DNA of 64,000 bases. Source: Odontocerum albicorne (Eukaryota; Arthropoda; Insecta; Trichoptera; Odontoceridae). Both the position numbers and the translations under genes were made by a program. The notes under the pieces are model-generated. The model worked only from the letters and a program-made list of their open reading frames with translations. It did no database searches and was not told the origin of the DNA. The stretch is taken from NCBI GenBank assembly GCA_949825065.1, contig OX463849.1:3038001-3102000 (forward strand). Direction: 5' to 3'. Every line of letters starts with the position of its first letter. Positions within the stretch are counted from its first letter, which is position 1. This document shows, piece by piece, positions 1 through 10,800 of the stretch.

Positions 1-335
1 AACAATCCATTTCAACCCACAATCCACAAAATGTCAACCCAAATTCTTCGAGTCTTCCCACCTGTTGAAAACACCAGAAACTCTATCTGTTCAATCAGTT
101 ATGTAATTTTTTTTCAAGTTAAGAATTCACATAAATCAGCCAATCACTTATCTGGTAAGAAGTCGGCAGCCTGCAAGACTCGGAAGTCCAGTATATTCAT
201 CATTACACCAGAGTTGTTATGACAGATCAATTCATAGTCTTAGTCTACAGTGGAGTTCAGGGCTGTGGATCAACTTGGATGAAGGTGATTTGTGGTAACC
301 ATATATTCCTGAAAGAAGATGTATAGTTTTAGTTA
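1..335. other. Unassigned AT-rich sequence
   Basis: No family, tandem repeat or convincing coding sequence seen. The short open frames here have no recognisable motif. Confidence 0.5.
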
Positions 336-898
336 TACTTGAAAAAATGTAGGAGGGTCCCTGTGACATTTGAAATGTCATGTCTCAAACGGATGGGGTA
401 AAACAGTTTTTTTTTACAAATCGAATAATTTTTTTATAAATCGAAAAATTGTTTTTCTCTAAACTGACATTTTAATTCCTAATTTTCATTATACTGACTT
501 TCTAATGTATTGTATGATTTGTATCTATCTTTAAATAGGCCAAGGTCCACTATGAATTAATACTAATTACGAACATTAAATTTTAGGTATAAAAAAATCC
601 AATTATCCTATACCCCATCCCTAACTAATGCAGACTAACGTAGTGACTTTTGACAAACGTCACCAAATATTATTTGATTTTAACAAACTGCCACATTTTG
701 GCTAATTTGTAACAAGATGTATTAATTTGTCATTATTGATAGTTTTATGTAATTTAAACCTAAATAACTTGCTATTTATTAGAATCGAGGCTTATATTAA
801 AGTTGATACGATAATTAAAATTACTGAACTTCGTTATAAGGTTGTATTGGGGCAATTTTGTCAACTGTCAGAGGGACCATGCTACATTTTCTCAAGTA
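336..898 (+). mobile_element. MITE family 1, copy a (TA target)
   Basis: A 563-bp non-autonomous element with terminal inverted repeats TACTTGA.AAAATGTAG at the left and the complementary CTACATTTTCTCAAGTA at the right. The left flank ends in TA, as in the other copies. The right flank reads AA, so that side has decayed. Copies b, c and d at 2034, 12132 and 14632 have the same ends and the same interior. No transposase was seen. TA targets suggest mobilisation by a mariner/Tc1-type transposase (inference). Confidence 0.8.
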
Positions 899-1286
899 AA
901 GTTAAATATTTTCGGCACAAAGTTAGTCCCATAGAAAAATCGTATCAAATATTATTGGCCTTTTCTGAAAAGGAGTAAGTTTCAGAGATCTGCAAATGGG
1001 TCCATCATTAATGTCTTGTATTTAAAAAGCCATGAATAAAAAAAATGTTCTGAACTCTACATCTCGCATGTGCATATCATAGTGTGATGACACACAACTG
1101 AAGAGTATTCTAATATACTGCAAACACCTTTGTAATGTAGTTAGTGCTGCATCCCACTGGGAAACATATTTGTTGATAATGAAATCGAGCAATAGATGGC
1201 TCTTTGAAATAACATTTTCAATGTGGTTAGCATAAGTGAGTTTTGAGTCAAAAGTTACTTCCAGGTCTATCTCAGAAACTCAACTA
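899..1286. other. Unassigned spacer between MITEs
   Basis: AT-rich sequence with no recognisable gene or repeat. Confidence 0.5.
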
Positions 1287-1805
1287 TAGTTCGGAAATTC
1301 TAGGATGAGTCCTGTGATAGCTTACAAATTGGTCCCAATACAACCTTGTGTAATGTATTTACCTAAATAACTTGCTATTTACTAGAATTGAGGCTTATAT
1401 TAAAGTATTGGGACCAATTTGTGAGAAATTCTAGGATGAGTCCTGTGACAGCTCACAAATTTGCCCCAATACAACCTTGTGTAATGTATTTACCTAAATA
1501 ACTTGCTATTTACTAGAATTGAGGCTTATATTAAAGTTGATAAAATAATTAAAATTACTGAACATCGTTACAAGGTTGTATTGGGGCAAATTTGTGAGAA
1601 ATTCTAGGATGAGTCCTGTGACAGCTCACAAATTTGCCCCAATACAACCTTGTAACGATGTTCAGTAATTTTAATTATTTTATCAACTTTAATATAAGCC
1701 TCAATTCTAGTAAATAGCAAGTTATTTAGGTAAATACATTACACAAGGTTGTATTGGGGCAAATTTGTGAGCTGTCACAGGACTCATCCTAGAATTTCCG
1801 AACTA
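1287..1805. mobile_element. Composite MITE family 2, three fused units with a large palindrome
   Basis: It is bounded by TAGTTCGGAAATTCTAGGAT and its complement, with TA on both sides (1285-1286 and 1806-1807). Inside, the ATTCTAGGATGAGTCCTG terminus recurs near 1424 and 1602, so three units are fused. The second (about 1421-1600) and third (about 1601-1805) are inverted copies of each other, giving a palindrome with arms of about 180 bp. The single-unit relative is at 5434-5648. Confidence 0.75.
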
Positions 1806-2033
1806 TAGTAAGCCTCTAGGAGATCACTGTAAGCAAAGTATATTGAGCATTATAGATAGTCAAGGAGATGTGTTGTAGTCTTCTCCACATGTGTAGAAAT
1901 TATCTTCGAAATGTTTGGGTAAATCCATCTTTGCAGGTTAACTTAGGTTCAGTTCTCTCAACCTTTAGATGGTTAAGCACCCTCCAAATTGCGGACCACC
2001 ATAATAAATAGGTGATTTACATGAACTATACTA

Positions 2034-2604
2034 TACTAGAGAACATGTAGCATGGTCCCTGTGACAGTTCACAAATTTGCCCCAATACAACTTTGTAACG
2101 ATATTCAGTAATTTCAATTATTTTATCAACTTTAATATAAGCCTCGATTCTAATAAATAGCAAGTTATTTAGGTAAATACATTACATAAAACTAACAATA
2201 ATGACAAATTAATACATCTTGTTACAAATTAGCAAAAATGTGGCAGTTTGTTAAAATCAAATAATATTTGGTGACGTTTGTCAAAAGTCACTACGTTAGT
2301 CTGCATTAGCTAGGGATGGGGTATTCGATAATTGGATTTTAGATTTTTTTATACCTAAAATTAAATGTTCGTAATTAGTATTAATTCATAGTGGATCTTG
2401 GCCTATTTAAAGATAGATACAAATCATACAATACATTATAAAGTCAGTATAATGAAAATTAGAAATTAAAACATCAGTTTAGAGCAAAACAGTTTTTCGA
2501 TTTATAAAAAAACTATTCGATTTGTAAAAAAAATAATTTTACCCCATCCCTTTGAGACGTGACATTTCAAACGTCACAGGAACCATCCTACATTTTCTCT
2601 AGTA
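2034..2604 (-). mobile_element. MITE family 1, copy b (TA target)
   Basis: A 571-bp copy in the opposite orientation to copy a, flanked by TA at 2032-2033 and 2605-2606. The termini are TACTAGAGAACATGTAG and its imperfect complement. The interior is closely similar to copies a and d. Confidence 0.85.
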
Positions 2605-3041
2605 TAGTGTTTCATTCTTCACAAAGTAAAATATTAATTATGTTTAACGAAGACAATTTATTTTGAAGATATGGTTTAGTTAAACAATGGGAAAAATCCA
2701 ATATATATTTAAATAAATACTTTTCCATTGGACTGATTTATACATTTCATTTAATGACTAAAAATTCTTCCATTTATATTTTATGGACTTTATATTTGTG
2801 GTTTAAGAACTTTTTTATATATGTATGTACATAAAAGGGTTATATATATTTTTTTTCCAAATCTTAAGTTTAATTTCTTGGTAAATTTTTAAAAATTTCA
2901 TTAATTGTCTTGTGTTGTTAATTGATTTAATTATTAAAAATTTCATTATTTATGACAGCAATCCCTACATTTATGCGGTTTTCATTTATGCAATTTAATG
3001 CAGTTTAATCTGTATAAAATTTTAGATGTATAATAATGAAA
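2605..3041. other. Unassigned AT-rich sequence
   Basis: Very AT-rich; no coding or repeat structure recognised. Confidence 0.5.
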
Positions 3042-3301
3042 TTAACACGTTCACTGCATCGAACACGACTCCCGTGTCTATACAAAATAGCCTTGAATGT
3101 TGAGTGCACTCATAAATGTCTCCCGATAAGGATTAGTCGCCGGTTTCATGTGTTTTGAAGACACGAAGGAATTCACTTGTATATGATGTTTCAATAGAAA
3201 GTAGAATTTGATTTTTAACAAAGTTATGGGTTTTCAAAAATTCGCGAATTTCCAGCATCTCTGTATGACATTAAGTATTTTATACGCAGTGAACGTGTTA
3301 A
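3042..3301 (-). mobile_element. piggyBac-like MITE 1 (TTAA target)
   Basis: Flanked by TTAA at 3042-3045 and 3298-3301, with terminal inverted repeats CACGTTCACTGC and GCAGTGAACGTG. A second copy in the other orientation sits at 43692-43934 and interrupts a LINE-D fragment, which confirms the boundaries. TTAA targets are the hallmark of piggyBac transposases. The element has no coding capacity. Confidence 0.85.
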
Positions 3302-3551
3302 GTAACATTATTTGACTTTTAGAAAGATATTTTTAGCTACTGGCAACATCATATTATTAAGGCTCGTCACCATTCTACAGAGAGAAATAAACTCTCCATA
3401 ACAGGAGAAAAATGTGAACTTGGCAATATAAACACTATATTTCCATGCCATAAATTGTTGTCAACATGCATCCAATGAGAATGATTGATTTGGAGTAGAT
3501 ACAGCAAATTGTAGGTTCTGTAATTTTTGTTTATTCTGTAAATGTATTGTA

Positions 3552-3719
3552 TTACATGGTAAATAATACACATCGGGCTTAAGAAAGAGACTGTCGCTTT
3601 GTAGGGCGTTGTCTCTATCGCACGATGCGCTAGCAGTCCGTGCAACAGAGACGATGCTCTACAAAGCAACAGTCTCTTTCTTAAGCTCGATGTGTATTAC
3701 TTACCGCCGGGTACTGTAC
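3552..3719. mobile_element. Fold-back MITE, GTACAGTACCC family, degraded left end
   Basis: The two arms around position 3635 are inverted copies (AATACACATCGGGCTTAAGA and its complement; AAGAAAGAGACTG and its complement). The right end CGGGTACTGTAC equals that of the better copy at 10232-10460. Confidence 0.65.
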
Positions 3720-3871
3720 ACAACCTAGTGGGCCTATTGCCATGTGTAAATCTCTTCAAACCAACCAGAAAGATGCCTTAAGTGAATAGCTGACTTTTGT
3801 AAAAAAATCTGAGTTCACCTTTTTAAAAATAGGCATCTTACCAAATAGGTCAGGCCATCACCTATTTTACA
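3716..3871 (-). mobile_element. tRNA-derived SINE, degraded
   Basis: The minus strand carries the SINE tail (GGCAATAGGCCCACTAGGTT form) and a weak tRNA-like head. The B box is poorly kept. Assigned by comparison with the cleaner copies at 21965 and 60540. Confidence 0.5.
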
Positions 3872-4256
3872 GAGCATTTGATAACTCCATTTCCACATTG
3901 TTTACTGGAACCTATTACAGTGTAAATGGAGGGATTGCTGTATAAATGCCCTTAGTAATGCTAGGTTGGAATGTTTCCCTTTATTCTCAGATTTTACTGT
4001 TATTAAAAAATTAAAATTATTAAAAAATGTGACAGAAGCCGTTATTTAATATAAATATCTAATTTATGTATTATTTTCCCCTAGGATAATAATGTCCTGT
4101 CCACTTAAAAGATGAATATATAATGGGTTAAGACTTTTATTATTATCAACACTTTGTATGCAGGCTGAGATTATAGATTGATTAAACGCAAAGTGGGATT
4201 ATCAAGGCTTTACTTAGCCGCTAATCAATCAATTATACAAAATTAACTTAGACTGA
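3872..4256. other. Unassigned AT-rich sequence
   Basis: No recognisable gene or repeat. Confidence 0.5.
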
Positions 4257-4780
4257 AAGGAGCCGAATAAATGCTGTATTAATGAGTGCACTGAGAATAT
4301 ATGAAGTGATAATGCATGACAGAATATATGGAGTGATAATGCATGACAGAATATATGGAGTGAAAATGCATGACAGAATATATGGAGTTATAATGCAGGA
4401 CAGAATACATGGAGTGATAATGCATGACAGAATATATGGAGTGATAATGCATGACAGAAAACAGAATGAAGTGATTAGGGATGAATGTAAACTTAAAGCT
4501 GGTGTGTTAAGTAAAATGAAGGTTATTGTAACATGGTTTTAAGAACAAATAAATAAAGAAAGACTGACAAAATAAATATGAGTGGAAGGCCTGGTAGAGG
4601 AAGACCAAGAAAAGTATAGTTGGATGACAACTGAATGACATTTCGAAAGAAGGAAATGTAAAAAGTCAAAGAAATCTTATAAGGTGTATGGATGTAGAAG
4701 AGGCAAAGGATACGTCTTGAGATAGGATAGTCTGGCATTCTGCCCTATTTGCCTACCCTGACAAGAAAATTATATGTATG
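4257..4780 (+). pseudogene. LINE-D ORF2 C-terminal fragment with expanded codons
   Basis: Relic of the C-terminal part of a non-LTR retrotransposon polyprotein, the region after the reverse transcriptase. The family reads as LRRIYGVTMYDRIRNEVI, then [28 protein letters not shown] and GRGRPRKV. In this copy the YGVIMHDRI stretch has been expanded to about six tandem 27-bp units (4290-4465), so the open frame is an expansion product rather than a gene. The end of the fragment (CTGCCCTATTTGCCTACCC near 4740) is the usual LINE-D 3' region. Stops and frameshifts make it inactive. Confidence 0.7.
4290..4465 (+). repeat. 27-bp minisatellite inside LINE-D
   Basis: About six units of the form ATATATGGAGTGATAATGCA plus TGACAGA. 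The period is a multiple of three, so the LINE reading frame stays open through the array. It was probably born by slippage or unequal exchange within the LINE copy. Confidence 0.85.
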
Positions 4781-4781
4781 T

Positions 4782-5110
4782 ATATAATAAAAAGACAATT
4801 TATATAGCACTGTTAACAGAGCAAACTCTTCTCATGGGCATTTTAAATTAGGATTTAAATCTATTTATAAATTTTGATAAGACCTTCCAAAAAGGATTGT
4901 TTTCAAGTGCTTCCTAAAGCTGCACACGCCACCCATATCTCTAACAATAGGAAGCAGACCATTTCACACCACTGGACTAGCAATGGCAAAAGCTCTTTCA
5001 TAATACCCCACCCTATTGGATTAATTTGGAAGCAATACATTAGAAGAAAAAAAATCAACATCAAACTTCTACTTCCCCCTGAAGAAATATCCCCCATCCT
5101 ATGTAACTAA
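4782..5110 (-). mobile_element. 3' end of a retroelement with ATT-rich tail
   Basis: The block AATTTATATAGC..CTGTT with an ATT-rich edge recurs at 33988-34070 (opposite orientation) and 58208-58290. The TTCCTAAAGCTGCACACG block recurs at about 58600. This is a dispersed repeat with its 3' end at 4782. No coding sequence was recognised. Confidence 0.5.
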
Positions 5111-5433
5111 CCGTCCAAGAATTGTAAAATATAAAAGGATTATGTAATATTGCATGTAGGTTTGTAAAAATATACCCCTTTAATTATTTTTTACAACAAA
5201 AAATAATATCAAAAACATATTTTTTTACACAAATTTTTGTTTTGAAATAAAAAATGGCGCATGTAACGCTATATTCAATATAACTAAATTAAGAGTAAGG
5301 ATTGACAAAAATAGATTGCAGTATAAAATTTGAACCGTTTTCTCTGATTCACATTGTCGTCACTCAGTCATCGGTAAATTGAGACTGCAGTGACACACTC
5401 GTGATTCTAGTTAAAGTGAAGTCTACGATTCTA
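5111..5433. other. Unassigned AT-rich sequence
   Basis: Nothing recognised. Confidence 0.4.
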
Positions 5434-5648
5434 TAGTTCGGAAATTCTGGGATGAGTCCTGTGACAGCTCACAAATTTGTCCCAATACAACCTTGTTACG
5501 ATGTTCAGTAATTTTAATTATTTTATCAACTTTAATATAAGCCTCAATTCTAATAAATAGCAAATTATTTAGGTAAATATATTACATAAGGTTGTATTGG
5601 TTCAAATTTGTGAGCTGTCACAGGACTCATCCTAGAATTTCCGAACTA
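5434..5648. mobile_element. MITE family 2, single unit (TA target)
   Basis: A 215-bp element with ends TAGTTCGGAAATTCT and AGAATTTCCGAACTA, flanked by TA at 5432-5433 and 5649-5650. The interior (AATACAACCTTGT, CTTTAATATAAGCCTC, AAATTATTTAGGTAAAT) is shared with one half of MITE family 1. Confidence 0.85.
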
Positions 5649-6030
5649 TAGGTGAAGTCTCATGCATACAAAGTACTGATAACATAACTACAGTTTGGAA
5701 GCTAAATGGAACCTGATTTATTGTGGTGAACCATTGTTCTTCTTTTCAATAACCAAAATGATTAAAATAAAATATTGAAGCAAAAAACAGGGATATGTTC
5801 CAATTATTCTGGTGTCAGTTTGTGGAACTCCATAATTAATATAAAATCAAAACACTCATCTGGTGAGTTGACAAGAACTGAAGTTTATATTAATTACATC
5901 ATACTTGTATTCATATGTGTGTTGTTTATGGTTTTAATTTTGGGAATAGAGAAAAAGTGCTAAAACAATTTAATGTTTATGGTAATATGGGGCAATAAAG
6001 TTAGAAGCAGCGCAGAAGAGGATAAATTTA
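5649..6030. other. Unassigned AT-rich sequence
   Basis: A 62-codon open frame at 5775-5963 shows no recognisable domain. No repeats seen. Confidence 0.4.
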
Positions 6031-6106
6031 TTGGGTATACAAATTAGTTCGGTCCGTTTTTTGTGTTCAAAAATGCATTTATTTCTAAACAAAAGGAATG
6101 AACAGA

Positions 6107-6712
6107 TCAATCAAAGTATTGTCCATCGCTGGCTACTACTTTTTCCCATCTCTCAGGGAATTTTCGAATTCCATCTCGAAAAAATGACTCGTCAATTTTT
6201 GCAATCCAAGTTTGGAGCCAATTTTCGGTTTCTATGAAAGAAGTGAACCAGTGACCTGCCAAATCGTGCTGCATCCTTCGGAACAACCAGTAATCAGAAG
6301 GAGAAATGTCCGGGAAATACAGCAAGTGCGGTAAAACATCCCATTTGAGCGTTTCCAAATATTTTTTTACGACTTTTGCGACATGAGGCCGAGTGTTGTC
6401 ATGAAGAAGAATAACTTTATCATGTCTTTGCTCGTATTCCGGCCGTTTTTCTCGCAATGCACGGCTCAAACGAATTAATTGTAGCCGATACCGATCGCCC
6501 GTAATGGAATCGCCAGGTTTCAGCACCTCATAGTAAATAACACCCCTTTGGTCCCACCATATACAGAGCATGATCTTCGAACCATGTATGTTCGGTTTTG
6601 GTGTTGATGTTGAGGTCGATTGCAACGATTGACCGGGCTTAGCGTAGTATTTTTTCTTCTTGGGGTTGTCGTAGAATATCCACTTCTCATCTCCAGTTAC
6701 AATCCGATGCAA
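6107..6712 (-). pseudogene. Mariner 1 transposase, catalytic half (DD34D)
   Basis: It contains all three catalytic aspartates: VTGDEKW, ILLHDNTRPH and ISPSDYWLF. There are 34 residues between the second and third, the mariner DD34D spacing. The C-terminus ERWEKVVASDGQYFD is the family end. Substitutions in usually fixed positions (HLLYFPD for HPPYSPD) and the upstream frameshift argue that it is dead. Cut-and-paste transposition at TA sites is the family activity. Confidence 0.9.
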
Positions 6713-6823
6713 GAAACCTTTTCTTTGTTGCCTTTGAATCAGCTGCTCGCAAGTAAAAAACCGCCTTTCAACGTCTCTCGGTTTCAGGTTTCAGTTCATA
6801 AGGCACCCAATTTCCTTGTTTTT

Positions 6824-7162
6824 TTAATCATTCCCATGGCTCTCAATCGTACGGAAACGGCTTGTTAAGTCACTCCCAATGATTCCGCAAGCTCCTCTTG
6901 CGTTTGACTGATCTTCTTCGAGTAATGCCTCTAATTTTTTGTCCTCGATTTTTTTTGGCTGTCCAGAGCGAGGCTTGTCTTCGACGCTGAAATCTCCATC
7001 CTTGAAACGTCGAAACCATTCCCTACATGATTTATCAGTTGGAGCAGTGTCACCATATACTTCGACAAGCATTCGATGGGCTTCAGCTGCACTTTTCTTC
7101 CAATTAAAGCAGAAAATTAAAACTTCCCGCAAATGCTCCTTGGTTAACACAAAATTCGACAT
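6824..7162 (-). pseudogene. Mariner 1 transposase, N-terminal DNA-binding half
   Basis: It begins at ATG 7162-7160 with MSNFVLTKEHLREVLIFCFN, the standard mariner N-terminus. Then come KKSAAEAHRMLVEVYGD, CREWFRRFKDGDFSVEDK and RSGQPKK, the bipartite helix-turn-helix that binds the terminal inverted repeats. The frame continues upstream of this ATG only by chance. After EALLEEDQ the reading departs from the family, marking the start of the damaged zone. Confidence 0.88.
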
Positions 7163-7548
7163 TTTCAACACTGTACGAAACAAGGTTTTGGCATGAAACT
7201 CAAAGCGATATAAACTGAATATTATTCGCAGAAGTCTAACCTCTCTGAAACCGCCAAAATCGGCTGTCACTATGAACCATTCATAACAGACAGAGCCATC
7301 TTTTGGAAACGGACAGAACTAATTTGTACTCCCAATAATTGATTATGTTTGTTTTGTTTGACAATAAACAGCTTAGAAACCATTGTAATGCATAAGGCAA
7401 ACAGACAACATAAAAATATTGAAGATAATCTTCTTCTTTCTTTTATGAAGGAGTATATAGCCAGTCTGTGAACTCCTATATATGAAGGAGTATATAGCCA
7501 GTCATAATCAATTAAATTTATTCTCTTCTGCGTATCTGTTTCCCCTTA

Positions 7549-8280
7549 TTTATTTATTTAACACTTTTATTGCAAATACAATCTGGCAGGCTTATTGCCA
7601 GGCGGCAATCTCTTCCAGCCAACCAGACAAAAGTAAATGAAGCAAGTTACGTGGTCGCATAAATCATTTAAATGACTATCCATCCCCATGAAATCCATAA
7701 ACATGTACGTGAGCACATGCCCACGAACCCCACAAATACGAACAGTCACCCGAACATTCTTTTTCATATAAAGTGAGATATCATCAATCAAAAGGAAAGG
7801 AAGGGATGGTGGAGAGGAAAGGAAAAGAAAAATCAGGAATGAAACACGTTATTTTACTGACTAGAAATAAAGAGTTTTTTCAGTCGTTTCTTAAAGCATT
7901 CCAAGGACGGAGCGAGTCTTATATTGGTTTGTAACTGATTCCAGAATCTCACTGCATGGACAGTAAAGAAAGAGGAGCGGTGAACTGGAAAGGCTAATAA
8001 ACAATCTCTGTTTGAGCGTAGCGCTAATCCATGATTGGAAATACGCTGAAAATTTTCGGCGAGATAAGAGGGGACGGCGGGACAGTTAAGGATATTATAC
8101 AATAGATAGTACGTGAATTTGGCGTCTGTTTCTAACATTCAACCAGTTCAATGCCTTCTGGTATGAAGTGATATGATCGTACTTACGTAGGTTGAAAATG
8201 AATCTTAGACACACATTTTGAAGACACTGTAATTTGTCCCGCTGTTCTTCTGTAACATCCAAGTAACATACGTCCCCTTA
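7549..8280 (-). pseudogene. LINE-A 3' end: ORF2 C-terminus, 3' UTR and TAAA tail
   Basis: Minus-strand 3' portion of a CR1/L2-like non-LTR retrotransposon. About 100 C-terminal residues are readable at 8138-7854 (LLYNILNCPA, NHGLALRSNRD, FPVHRSSF, VRFWNQLQTNIRLAPSLECF), a typical post-RT domain. A 3' UTR of about 280 nt follows, with GGAAGAGATTGCCGCCTGGC and CAATAAAAGTG, ending in a TAAA repeat at 7549. The copy is 5'-truncated. Other copies are at 39901-40555 (+), 57474-58165 (-) and fragments at 32070, 46246 and 61262. Confidence 0.85.
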
Positions 8281-8925
8281 GTACCATTAACAAAAAATTG
8301 TTTAGATACTTTTGTTCTATTCGCAAAATAAAGCCATAAACAACACATATATTAATTTGATGTAATTAATACATAATTCAGCTTTTGTCAACTCATCTGA
8401 CGATGACAGCAATCGTTGAAATGTGTTGAATTATGCAACAAAAAAAAATAAAGTGAAAAAAACAGTGGAGGGGCAGTGTTTTAATTTTATAAAATATGTC
8501 TATTTTTTCTCCCTCTTTATGCCACAATAAATATTTTAAAATGCATAAAATAGAATATTTGATAAATTTTATGCAAGTTATTTTGATTATTTATTTAAAT
8601 TAGAAAATATATATATTATTATTAAGAATGTAAACAAATTTCCAGTCATTTAATAGATACTAAGCAAATGTATGCAATATTTTTTTTAATAAATTATATG
8701 AATCAAATTAATTTTTATTTTATTAATACGTGGGGGTGATAATATATGATAGAATTGGAATGAAGTTATAAGGGATGAATGTTTTTCTCACATAGTACTT
8801 TCCCAGATGATGGAAGAGTTACTAGAGATATTGAACGGTGTGTACAACACTCTTAAGGACTTTATACAATAAAAAGTTTTAAATAGCCTTATGTGAACGA
8901 CCAGGCTTAAATCTTTTTTAAGCTA
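8281..8925. other. Mostly unassigned; hammerhead-like motif and small LINE-D scrap
   Basis: Positions 8398-8404 read CTGACGA, followed by a small stem and GAAA, similar to the PLE motifs but with weaker stems (see findings). A LINE-D scrap (TATGATAGAATTGGAATGAA) is at about 8735-8790. The rest is AT-rich with nothing recognised. Confidence 0.45.
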
Positions 8926-10204
8926 ACACATCAATCAATAAGTCCCAGGACTAACTACTAAAACAACATTTGTTTGCCAAAATTCTTCTTTATTCATCAA
9001 CATAGTCTCCTTCAAGAGCGATACATTCATTCCAATGCTTTCCTAACTTTTCTATGTCAGCCGTGTAAAACGATTTATCTTTGGTTTCAAAATAGGCGTT
9101 AGTTTCGGCAATCACTTCTTCATTGGAGCCAAATCTCTTTCCCTGGAGCATCTTTTTGAGGTCTACGAACAGCCAATAGTCGCTGGAGGCCAAATCTGGA
9201 GAATACGGTGGGTGCGGAAACAATTCGAAGGTCAACTCATGCAATTTGGCCATCGTTACCATCGACTTGTGACACGGTGCATTGTCCTGATGAAAGAGAA
9301 CTTTTTTCTTCTTCATATGGGGCGTTTTTTGCAATTTCTGCCTTCAAACACTCCAATAATGCTGTGTAATATTCGCTATTGATAGTTTTTCCCTTTTCAA
9401 GGCGATCGATGAATACTATACCATGCGCATCCCAAAATACGGAGGCCATAACCTTCCCGGCCGACTGTTGAGTTTTTAGTAGCTTCGGACAACTTTCACC
9501 GGCTGCTCTCCACTCAGCTGACTGCCGATTAGATTCCGGAGTATAGTGGTGGATCCAAGTTTCATCCATTGTCACATACCGACGCAAAAACTCCTGTTTA
9601 TTTCGCGTAAACAGTGCCAAACAGCACTCTGAATCATCGATGCATTGTTGTTTCTGTTCCATTGTGAGCAAACGCGGCAACCATTTCAAAAATAGATTTT
9701 TCATGACCAATGTTCATGCAAAATAGTGTAAACACTATCAAATGATATCTTCAGGATGTCAACTATCTCACGCAACTTTACTTTGCGATTTTTCATCACG
9801 ATTTTGAGGGTATTTTTTATGTTTTCTGGTGTAACAGCCTCATTTGGACGACTAGAGCGTTCAGCATCATTTGTGTCTGTACGACCGCGTTTGTAATCAG
9901 CATACCACCGACATATGGTTGTTTTCGACGGATCAGAGCCCGGATAACACTCTTCAAGCCATCGCAGAGTTTGAATGGTATTTTTTCCCATTAAAAAGCA
10001 ATGTTATATCAACACACGAAATTAGGTTTTTTCCATTGTTTTGAAAATAGCAAAAGTAGCGTCACTAAAACCACTGTAACTCAATGTCGGAATGTCATGA
10101 AAGTTTGACACGTAACTTCTAAAGGCTGGTACTAACTGACAATGGTATGGATTTATTAGAGGCGCCATCTGTTGGTTAGTCCCGGGACTTATTGATTGAT
10201 GTGT
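8926..10204 (-). mobile_element. Mariner element 2, near full length, frameshifted
   Basis: A 1279-bp mariner of a different lineage from element 1. The left end reads ACACATCAATCAATAAGTCC and the right end is its complement, with TA at 8924-8925 and 10205-10206. The transposase is on the minus strand in three overlapping frames, so at least two frameshifts have occurred. Confidence 0.93.
8990..9991 (-). pseudogene. Mariner 2 transposase (DD34D), broken into three frames
   Basis: Segment 9991-9704 has the helix-turn-helix part (SKTTICRWYADYKRGRTD, then DAERSSRPNEAVTPENIK). Segment 9710-9330 has LPRLLTMEQKQ, FLRRYVTMDETWIHHYTPES with the first Asp, and SVFWDAHGIVFIDRLEKGK. Segment 9334-8990 has LFHQDNAPCHKS with the second Asp, SPDLASSDYWLF with the third (34 residues apart), and the family C-terminus ALEGDYVDE. 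Catalytic residues are all present, but the frames are broken near 9707 and 9330. The first residues of the protein are also degraded. Confidence 0.9.
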
Positions 10205-10231
10205 TACTGGTCCATGGAGGTTTATAAGGTT

Positions 10232-10460
10232 GTACAGTACCCGACGGTAAGTAACACACATCGGGCTTAAGAGACTGTCGGCCATAATCGACTTTGTAGA
10301 GCATCGTCTCTGTCCTTAGAACGCTTGACGACTGACAAATCGCGATGGAACACTTATATGAATGACAGAGACGATGCTCTACAAAGCCGAAGTTAGCAGA
10401 TTATGGCTAATAGTCTCTTTCTTAGGCCCGATGTGTATTACTTACCGCCGGGTACTGTAC
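10232..10460. mobile_element. Fold-back MITE, GTACAGTACCC family
   Basis: A 229-bp element with ends GTACAGTACCCGACGGTAAG and CTTACCGCCGGGTACTGTAC. The inner arms are also complementary (GACTTTGTAGAGCATCGTCT and complement), so most of it can fold into one hairpin. The related copy is at 3552-3719. The target duplication is not clear. Confidence 0.75.
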
Positions 10461-10567
10461 TTTATTCTTGTATTACACTTTCATTGTGTACAATATAAGG
10501 GAGCGGTACCCATTGTGTGTACCACGGCATTGGTTTATTGGGATGCCGTGGAATATTCCAAGATTGA

Positions 10568-10621
10568 AAAGTCCTGATAGACTAAGGGAGTCGTGAACCG
10601 AAAAGTTTGGGAACCACTGGT
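10568..10621 (-). mobile_element. hAT-type terminus, single end
   Basis: On the minus strand this reads CCAGTGGTTCCCAAACTTTT, the terminus common to ZBED/SCAND3-like hAT transposons. No matching partner end was found nearby, so it is a fragment. Confidence 0.5.
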
Positions 10622-10800
10622 ATAAGATTTATTGCCATGCAGCAATCTCTTTCAACGAGCCAAAAAGATTTTAAAGAAGCTTGTGAAAACTAGACTGAAA
10701 CAATTTAAAAGAATTGGATACTAATTGGAATCGAACTCACAATTCTCAGGTTGGAAAACAGGCGTCTTATCAACTACTAGGCCACAGGGGGTTGTTAAGG
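10622..10800 (-). mobile_element. tRNA-derived SINE
   Basis: The minus strand has the tRNA-like head (GGCCTAGTAGTTGATAAGAC and a B-box-like GAGTTCGATTCC) at 10800-10730 and the shared LINE-A-like tail TTGCTGCATGGCAATAAATC near 10630. Assigned by comparison with the copies at 21965 and 60540. Confidence 0.75.

Larger units (their letters stand above)
6031..7335 (-). mobile_element. Mariner element 1, near full length, frameshifted
   Basis: A 1305-bp mariner flanked by TA (6029-6030 and 7336-7337). The inverted ends begin TTGGGTATACAAATTAGTTC on the left and the complement with one substitution on the right. The minus strand encodes a mariner transposase split by a frameshift around 6713-6830. 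Both helix-turn-helix and catalytic halves remain. Confidence 0.93.

Noticed and set aside
6620..7196. Plus-strand frames in mariner 1
   Set aside because: Antisense to the transposase; not conserved proteins.
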